Positions 8,001-12,137 of a stretch of DNA of 12,137 bases are shown here, piece by piece (positions within the stretch are counted from its first letter, which is position 1; the number at the start of each line of letters is the position of its first letter). This DNA comes from CALCKU01 sp964534845. GTDB lineage: Bacteria > Pseudomonadota > Alphaproteobacteria > Caulobacterales > Maricaulaceae. The position numbers and the translations under genes are program-made. Under the pieces are notes generated by a model that had not been told where the DNA came from, ran no database searches, and worked only from the letters and a program-made list of their open reading frames with translations. The stretch is from positions 1-12,137 of the forward strand of contig CAZHPV010000072.1 of the NCBI GenBank assembly GCA_964534845.1, read 5' to 3'.

Positions 8001-8487
8001 CTACGAAGCCCTTTCGAAACAGGAAAAATTGACTCGAGCCTCGTTCGAAGAAATGGTAGCCGGCGTAAGCTTCGGACAAGATTCTTTCGGTATGACGCAA
8101 TTTCCTGAAGAGCTCGGACGCACAGTGACGGTTGATTACGAAGAATCGTTATTTGAAGATCAAGTTGCAACAGAAATAAAACTATCAGGTGGTTCACTGC
8201 AACGTTCAAGTTTTTTATCGTCTGCCTCTTTGGTTACAAGCCGCATGTTGGTTAGCTCTGCTGATCCCATTTTCAACATTCAAGAGGCTGAATTTAGCGT
8301 AATTTCAAGTAATGATGGTGTTGCGGTACGGTCTTCAAAGACTAACGTAGACGGTGGCCTTTCTCAATATGACGCCATGCAAATTCTATCCGGAGAAACA
8401 ATACAAGACGAATTAACCCACCAAACAATGGGGTCGACATCCAACCTACAAATCGTTCCAAGCTCAGCTGTGTTGGAGGCGGCGTAA
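5011..8487 (+). CDS. Gene C: giant beta-rich protein, DUF6603-like
   Basis: A 1158-residue protein of unknown function that I associate, from memory, with the uncharacterised DUF6603 group. Residues 1-150 look mostly helical. Residues 220-920 are almost entirely short alternating hydrophobic/polar strands rich in Gly, Ile, Val and Leu, suggesting a long beta-sheet structure. Recognisable stretches are GVGGLIALNRSF (about 577), YFLLSVGGYNPNFQPP (732-747), FGTDVFLEASVY (about 787) and LEGPRPW (849-855). Asp926-Asp932 is a run of seven Asp forming a hinge. Beyond it is a separate domain with IVPLNRTIEIVG, FAPAHYEALSKQEKL (from 993) and a following ASFEEM stretch. No signal peptide or clear membrane helix is seen, and no catalytic motif was recognised. 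A groove-like or filament-like structural role is conceivable but is inference. It overlaps gene B by 4 bases and gene D by 1 (TAATG). Confidence 0.75.
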   Translation: MNALVQTLLGYQVQLLAKVRDFADPYPLTMLMAELGYDVTFNSDVFIAVQGIIDGLESIDDLADDIIFGSPSLEDIPGYIDTIAGLVDTVKNLQPSNLGELIYPFDQSDFWELFALDLVDYILRTVIASRAPIVDLVLAAIGVIESVLPEPSPYRRNIKVERINWDAFGEFLEDPGETLSARFGLNSDFWGSSTMDSVFSRLENVGLPVRFDRLSTQDAGSVSSMTVTPGHRIYEILLLRGTLAGTDTRREVGLRLVPSPESGEIGIGLFMDGDLETTEIPITPVWKVGLGIASNDIIQLAISNNGTAIETQNITATANLHADSSDPIVLIGEPGNTRLDLGNFDLGFSVSTGGGSPEVKLSADLTGLNLIVVPGDNFLSGIIGADMNASADFDLVWSSVTGFTMGGSAGLSVIIPSGLTSGPITLTDFEIALAVVGSAAGGTGGVGGDFSVTTGVIAELGPFIVEVSEMGIALTLETADVGENPLIGPYKVIVGPKAPSKLALSIDTEAVKGGGFLDIDPTRYSGALMIKVVDVGISAITVIDTVLPGNPDGWSFFAALSLEFPSIPLGFGFTLTGVGGLIALNRSFDENALALGLRNGTVDSLLFPDDPINDAATIISSIDDYFPPMEGNTVIGPIVQIGWGAPKTLLTAEIGVIISLPEGQIGILGSIGILLPDPEAALLSLNLDVLGVVDVPGGSFFLAASLYDSQLLDTIELSGDMGAYMATRDRPYFLLSVGGYNPNFQPPDNVPAVLHDLRRMRASIEIGSTVTIAIEAYFALTSNTVQFGTDVFLEASVYIWPTTYTARGELGFHIFLRFSPFRIVADFYAAVGVYSGNKELMGVSLSAHLEGPRPWYCTGTASFRFFGININFEIEVGSLAVSEPKPIVPLRDDVRDALESRDAWQSKSLTTGLSAQIVYIESKTEDDDDDDDAPLWVQPDHTIIVKQSIVPLNRTIEIVGQGVPDPNDTHFSILSASLSTLPDMEYEEVKDWFAPAHYEALSKQEKLTRASFEEMVAGVSFGQDSFGMTQFPEELGRTVTVDYEESLFEDQVATEIKLSGGSLQRSSFLSSASLVTSRMLVSSADPIFNIQEAEFSVISSNDGVAVRSSKTNVDGGLSQYDAMQILSGETIQDELTHQTMGSTSNLQIVPSSAVLEAA
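7621..7661 (+). repeat. Two directly abutting perfect inverted repeats inside gene C
   Basis: AACTTCGA (7621-7628) pairs with TCGAAGTT (7631-7638), and immediately next GGTTCGCT (7639-7646) pairs with AGCGAACC (7654-7661). In RNA these would form two adjacent hairpins, a 7-bp stem with a 4-base loop and an 8-bp stem with a 7-base loop. They fall near the end of the beta-rich region of gene C. No T-tract follows, so this is not a terminator. A single such repeat is expected by chance in a window of this size; the adjacency is the unusual part. Confidence 0.6.
7786..7806 (+). repeat. Acidic microrepeat encoding seven Asp
   Basis: The codons GAT and GAC repeat in the order GAT GAC GAC twice and end with GAT, coding for Asp926-Asp932 of gene C. 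The repeat separates the long beta-rich region from the C-terminal domain and is probably a flexible, acidic, possibly cation-binding hinge. Short repeats like this can vary in length between strains without shifting the frame. Confidence 0.85.
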
Positions 8488-11072
8488 TGACCGAAACGCT
8501 GTATTTTTATCCATGGTTAAGACGCGGCTTAGGGATTGGCATAGCTGAATTAGAACCAAATAGACTTGGCAACGTACCGCTGGGTGCAGAAATAACGGCA
8601 TCGATAGAGCTTGAAGGCGAAGATATACCTATCACACGTAGGCTGCTTCTCAAGGGTCCAAATCATGCAAAGTCAATCTCACAAGACCAGATTTCGAGAC
8701 GTTATCCAGAGGCAGGCACAGGTGATGCGGAATATGGATATTTTCCTCATATTGAATTTACAGCTCCAGACTTACCTTGGGTTCTCAGCCCTAAATCGGC
8801 TAATGAAACTGGAAATATTAATAATTCAGACTCACGCTTGCGACCTTGGATTGCTCTCATATGCGTCGAACAATCAAAATCTACTATCAAGCCGCAAACC
8901 CAAAAATCTCCACAAAAAATAACCGTCTTCACAACCGATTTGCCAAATATTGATGAGAGTTGGGCTTGGGCTCATATCCAATCTTCAATAGATGCAAGCG
9001 GTATCGAGGATGCCGTGAATAACGGCAATGCATTTGTTATCTCGCGTTTGGTTTGCCCTCGCAAATTAATGCCTGGAAAGCAATATCGCGCGGCCGTCGT
9101 TAATCTTTGGCGCGCATCAGAAACAGAATTAGAGCCCGCTTGGAATAGTGATATGGTCGAGGTCGAGTTGGATGTTTATGCCACCTGGACATTCTCTACG
9201 GGTAATATTGGCAGTTTTGAAGAGTTATGTGAGCGATTAAAGCCTGTACCCGAAGGTACTTTATCTCTCGGTGCACATGATATGAACGTAAAAAACTTGG
9301 GGCTTTTGGACACATTTTCAGCAGTAGAAAGCATGAAAATTGATTATACTGGAGCGCTTTCAGATGCAGGTATAAAACCTCGTGAGCTTACCGAAGGTGC
9401 CAAAGAAAGTTTCGATGACGATATTCGTCATCATTTTGAAGGTGGTAGTGGGCGACCCATAATCGCTCCAAGCGATCCAGACCCCGTAGTGACAGCTCCA
9501 CTATATGGGTCTTACGCAATCAGCAGCCGGGATGTTCCAAAGGAAGGCTGGTATAACGATCTAAACCTTGCCCTTCGTCGGCGTGCAGCCGCTGGGCTTG
9601 GTGCAAAAATCGTTCGTAAGAACCAAGAAAGATATATGACCCACGCTTGGGATCAAGTCGGACCCGTTCGAGAGGCCAATCGGATGCTAAATATCGGGCG
9701 GATGCAAGCAGAAGTCGGACGCGCCTGGAAAGCCCGGACTGAAAACTTGGAACCAATACAGAATCTTACAGTTTTAAAACCTCAAGCAACTTTCGCGCGA
9801 GATGCAAAAGGCACGCCGTCTCGCGTAAAAGTTCAAAAATCCAACATGCCATCAGGCATTATCAGTGCCGCGTTTCAGCGCGCAGTTCGGCCCAGCGGAG
9901 TTATAGCTAAAACCCTAAACTCAGGGCAATATTTCAAGCGCGATCCTGAAGAAGAAATCCAAGTCCGCGAACGCAAAGAGTGGTCGAACTCCTTAAACGT
10001 CGCATTAAATACACAAAATCTACGTAATAAGTTAAAAATCGGTGCCATCGCTGAACCTGTCGGTATCACTTATGATAATGCCCCGGCGACTTCGCAGTCC
10101 ATTCCTACAATCTATAATCTGAATCTAAGAGCCGAAAAGCAAACACTCCTTTATAGTATCCAACCCGTATCCACTGTCCGGTCTCGCTTGGAAGCCCGCA
10201 TTCCCGCATTGACGAATTTCATGGCAACACAAGCCCCTGACGAAATGCTTACAGAAGTTCGGGTCGAGCCAAAAATAAACCAACCTCTTGTTTGGGAAAT
10301 AATGGAAATGTCTGCGGAACTGCTGAGTCCTGGCGTAAGCAACTTTCCGGATAATTCTGTCAGGCTTTTAGAGGCAGATCCTGCCTATGCCGCTGCAGTC
10401 CTCGCCGGAGCTAATCATGAGTTCACACGTGAGCTGTTGTGGCGAGAGTTTCCAGCTCCATTAAATGGAACAAGCTTCTTTCACTTCTGGGATCGTCCGA
10501 ACCCTAATGATACCGATATTCCTCCGATGAAAACGTGGGGTGATGACATGAAAAAATCGCTCGAAGGCGTTGGGACTGCTGGGGGCGAGTCGGCCGTCTT
10601 ATTAATTCGCGGCGATCTTATACGCCAGTATCAAGGTGTGCGTATTATGCTGCTGGCCCCGGGGGAAACGACGCCGCAAGAACCTTCATTTGTCGGGCGT
10701 TTACCACCAGATATACGTTTCTTGGGATTCGATGTAGAAAGTGTTGACGCGCTCATCAATCCTGCCTCCACCCGAGATGAGTACAAGATTATTATCGAAG
10801 AACCTCCAAGTGAGCCTCGCTTTGGTTTAGACACGGTGACAGATTATAACGCTTTGACCCTTCCAACCTATAATGATCTAAGCTGGAGCCTTCTTGAGAA
10901 TGAAAATCCTGACCACCTGATTATCGCCAAAGAAAAAGACTTAGAGCAAAATGCTCAGTTGGCCGTAGAAGCCATTTGGGGGAGGAACTCTGCCCATATG
11001 GCTTTGGCAACCTACCAAAAGCCTTATCGGCGCGTTTTTTATGCAACTGATTTGCTTGGTGGTAAGTTATGA
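8487..11072 (+). CDS. Gene D: large uncharacterised protein with conserved Trp/Pro/Arg motifs
   Basis: An 861-residue, apparently soluble protein with no signal peptide. I have no function for it, but the motifs resemble those I recall from uncharacterised proteins of other bacteria. N-terminal region: YPWLRRGLG (8-16), FPHIEFTAPDLPW (86-98), LRPWIAL (118-124), DESWAWAH (156-163), RLVCPRKL (187-194). Middle: PLYG (338-341), then LNLALRRRAAAGLGAKIV (359-376) and QERYMTHAWDQVG (380-392), which run into a helical stretch rich in Arg, Ala and Glu. C-terminus: RLPPDIRFLGFD and EPRFGLD (776-782), then a Trp-containing stretch ending in RRVFYATDLL. No catalytic triad, nucleotide-binding loop or zinc motif was seen. 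The ATG at 8487 overlaps gene C's TAA by one base and has GGAGG 7 bases upstream, so the start is firm. The stop overlaps gene E's ATG (ATGA), which suggests D and E are made in step. Confidence 0.8.
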   Translation: MTETLYFYPWLRRGLGIGIAELEPNRLGNVPLGAEITASIELEGEDIPITRRLLLKGPNHAKSISQDQISRRYPEAGTGDAEYGYFPHIEFTAPDLPWVLSPKSANETGNINNSDSRLRPWIALICVEQSKSTIKPQTQKSPQKITVFTTDLPNIDESWAWAHIQSSIDASGIEDAVNNGNAFVISRLVCPRKLMPGKQYRAAVVNLWRASETELEPAWNSDMVEVELDVYATWTFSTGNIGSFEELCERLKPVPEGTLSLGAHDMNVKNLGLLDTFSAVESMKIDYTGALSDAGIKPRELTEGAKESFDDDIRHHFEGGSGRPIIAPSDPDPVVTAPLYGSYAISSRDVPKEGWYNDLNLALRRRAAAGLGAKIVRKNQERYMTHAWDQVGPVREANRMLNIGRMQAEVGRAWKARTENLEPIQNLTVLKPQATFARDAKGTPSRVKVQKSNMPSGIISAAFQRAVRPSGVIAKTLNSGQYFKRDPEEEIQVRERKEWSNSLNVALNTQNLRNKLKIGAIAEPVGITYDNAPATSQSIPTIYNLNLRAEKQTLLYSIQPVSTVRSRLEARIPALTNFMATQAPDEMLTEVRVEPKINQPLVWEIMEMSAELLSPGVSNFPDNSVRLLEADPAYAAAVLAGANHEFTRELLWREFPAPLNGTSFFHFWDRPNPNDTDIPPMKTWGDDMKKSLEGVGTAGGESAVLLIRGDLIRQYQGVRIMLLAPGETTPQEPSFVGRLPPDIRFLGFDVESVDALINPASTRDEYKIIIEEPPSEPRFGLDTVTDYNALTLPTYNDLSWSLLENENPDHLIIAKEKDLEQNAQLAVEAIWGRNSAHMALATYQKPYRRVFYATDLLGGKL

Positions 11073-12137
11073 AGGATCACTTCGATAACCTGTCCCCTGT
11101 AACACCCTTGGCCTTGCTACCCGTAAGGTTAGAAGCGCGTTATCTAGACCAACACCTATTGGTTCGCATTTTCCCCGATCTTATTCATGGAAATAGTCAC
11201 GACAAAGCTTTAACCAAAATTGAAGCGTCGGCAGGGCGTAGCTATTGGGAGTCTCGACATAAAACTCTTAATGATCTGGCATCAGAGACGATTTCTCAGG
11301 AAACGGCAGATGCGACAGACCGTGCCGCCAGAGAGTGGCTGGCTAATCAGATTGGCCCTCAACGTGCTTTATGGGTCGCCAAGGAAACGGAACCCGAAAA
11401 TTTCGGTAATGTCGCAGCCAAATTAGAATTCCCGGACATAGACATTATAAAAGCCCACATGCCTATGAAAGCGGATTTACTGCCCAGTCGCTGGATTATG
11501 CGTATTTATGATAAATCTATGAGTTTAGATAGTGAACACGCAGCTCAAAATCCTGTTTCCTCTGGCCTATATATGGCGCCATCACTTGCCAGCGTTGTGG
11601 ATGAAATTGATCAAGATCTAGAAGAACGGGATCACTTACTCGCCTATCTCACCCGTCAGAATCTTGATTGGATGGTTGATTTTGAAAAAGCACTAGACGT
11701 TGGAATGGCTTTCAGGATTGACGCAAACAAATTACCTAATCATATTGGCGCATTAATCGTTTGTGGCGTTGATACAAATACCGATCCCAAGGATTTATCC
11801 GAGCACTTTAACGATCACTTGCGGGCCCATTGGTATAGCAATGGGTTAGACTTTCTTGCTCGGGGTACGCCGACAAATAATTCGGATGCTTCGAGGACGA
11901 ACTTTTCAATTAATAATCCCGATATTCAAACCTTGTTTTCACAAGAAAAGCAAACACGCTCTTCTGAGGCCTTAGAGCGTTCTGCCCTCATTAAGAAAGA
12001 AGACTCGCTTTTATACAAATTACAAGCTGCAGATATTGCATCTTTAGTATTTGGTCTGAATTCAGAGTCGATATTTGACCGATTTCGGGGTGCTAATTCA
12101 ACAGCGGGCCTTGATAGTTGGGCTATGCATACAGCCT
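11069..12137 (+). CDS. Gene E: uncharacterised protein, 3' end outside the window
   Basis: The frame is open from ATG 11069 to the window edge, giving 356 complete codons with no stop. The protein is soluble, without a signal peptide or membrane segment. Motifs that look conserved are LLPVRLEARY (16-25), LLVRIFPDLIH (30-40), DWMVDFEKALDVGMAFRI (from 200), LIVCGVD and ARGTPTNNS (264-272). I associate the LLPVRLE, RIFPD and GTPTNN combination with uncharacterised proteins next to gene-D-like proteins, but this is recollection and gives no function. Near residue 60, YWESRHKTLNDLASE begins a charged helical stretch of about 45 residues. The start overlaps gene D's stop by 4 bases and has GGTGG about 8 bases upstream. 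The full length cannot be judged; further operon genes may follow. Confidence 0.8.
   Translation, partial: MKDHFDNLSPVTPLALLPVRLEARYLDQHLLVRIFPDLIHGNSHDKALTKIEASAGRSYWESRHKTLNDLASETISQETADATDRAAREWLANQIGPQRALWVAKETEPENFGNVAAKLEFPDIDIIKAHMPMKADLLPSRWIMRIYDKSMSLDSEHAAQNPVSSGLYMAPSLASVVDEIDQDLEERDHLLAYLTRQNLDWMVDFEKALDVGMAFRIDANKLPNHIGALIVCGVDTNTDPKDLSEHFNDHLRAHWYSNGLDFLARGTPTNNSDASRTNFSINNPDIQTLFSQEKQTRSSEALERSALIKKEDSLLYKLQAADIASLVFGLNSESIFDRFRGANSTAGLDSWAMHTA

Noticed and set aside
2098..12137. A phage tail or extracellular contractile injection locus
   Set aside because: No sheath, tube, baseplate, spike, tape-measure or ATPase gene is recognisable in the window. The large beta-rich proteins alone do not justify the label.

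Overview
The window looks like a bacterial chromosome segment of moderate GC, roughly mid-40s percent by eye. Genes are tightly packed, all on the + strand, with Shine-Dalgarno sites and 1-4 bp stop/start overlaps. An alphaproteobacterial or other Gram-negative marine source is a weak guess from gene style only. No RNA gene, CRISPR array, integrase or insertion sequence was recognised.

Left part (1-1839): two transport genes four bases apart. The first is the C-terminal three quarters of a major facilitator superfamily (MFS) permease whose 5' end is broken or missing. The second is a complete auxin-efflux-carrier (AEC) family permease.

Middle (1840-2097): an AT-rich, non-coding stretch. It probably carries the promoter of the next operon and ends in a strong ribosome binding site with a 15-codon reading frame that stops just before the next gene.

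Right part (2098-12137): five large genes A-E, apparently one operon, running off the window's right edge. A resembles an M64-type (IgA-peptidase-like) metallopeptidase whose HExxH zinc motif has become QQIGF, so it is probably a pseudoenzyme. B is a novel protein with an N-terminal array of THEQDAT heptapeptides, interrupted by 100 N (an assembly gap). C is a 1158-residue beta-rich protein resembling the uncharacterised DUF6603 group, with a run of seven Asp before a separate C-terminal domain. D (861 residues) and E (at least 356 residues, incomplete) are large soluble proteins with strong Trp/Arg/Pro motifs. I think I recognise these from uncharacterised families, but cannot tie them to a function.

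Genes B/C, C/D and D/E overlap by 4, 1 and 4 bases, and A/B are 3 bases apart, so the five products are likely made together and may form one assembly. None has an obvious signal peptide and no active site was recognised. This operon is the candidate undescribed system; its biological role is unknown from sequence alone.
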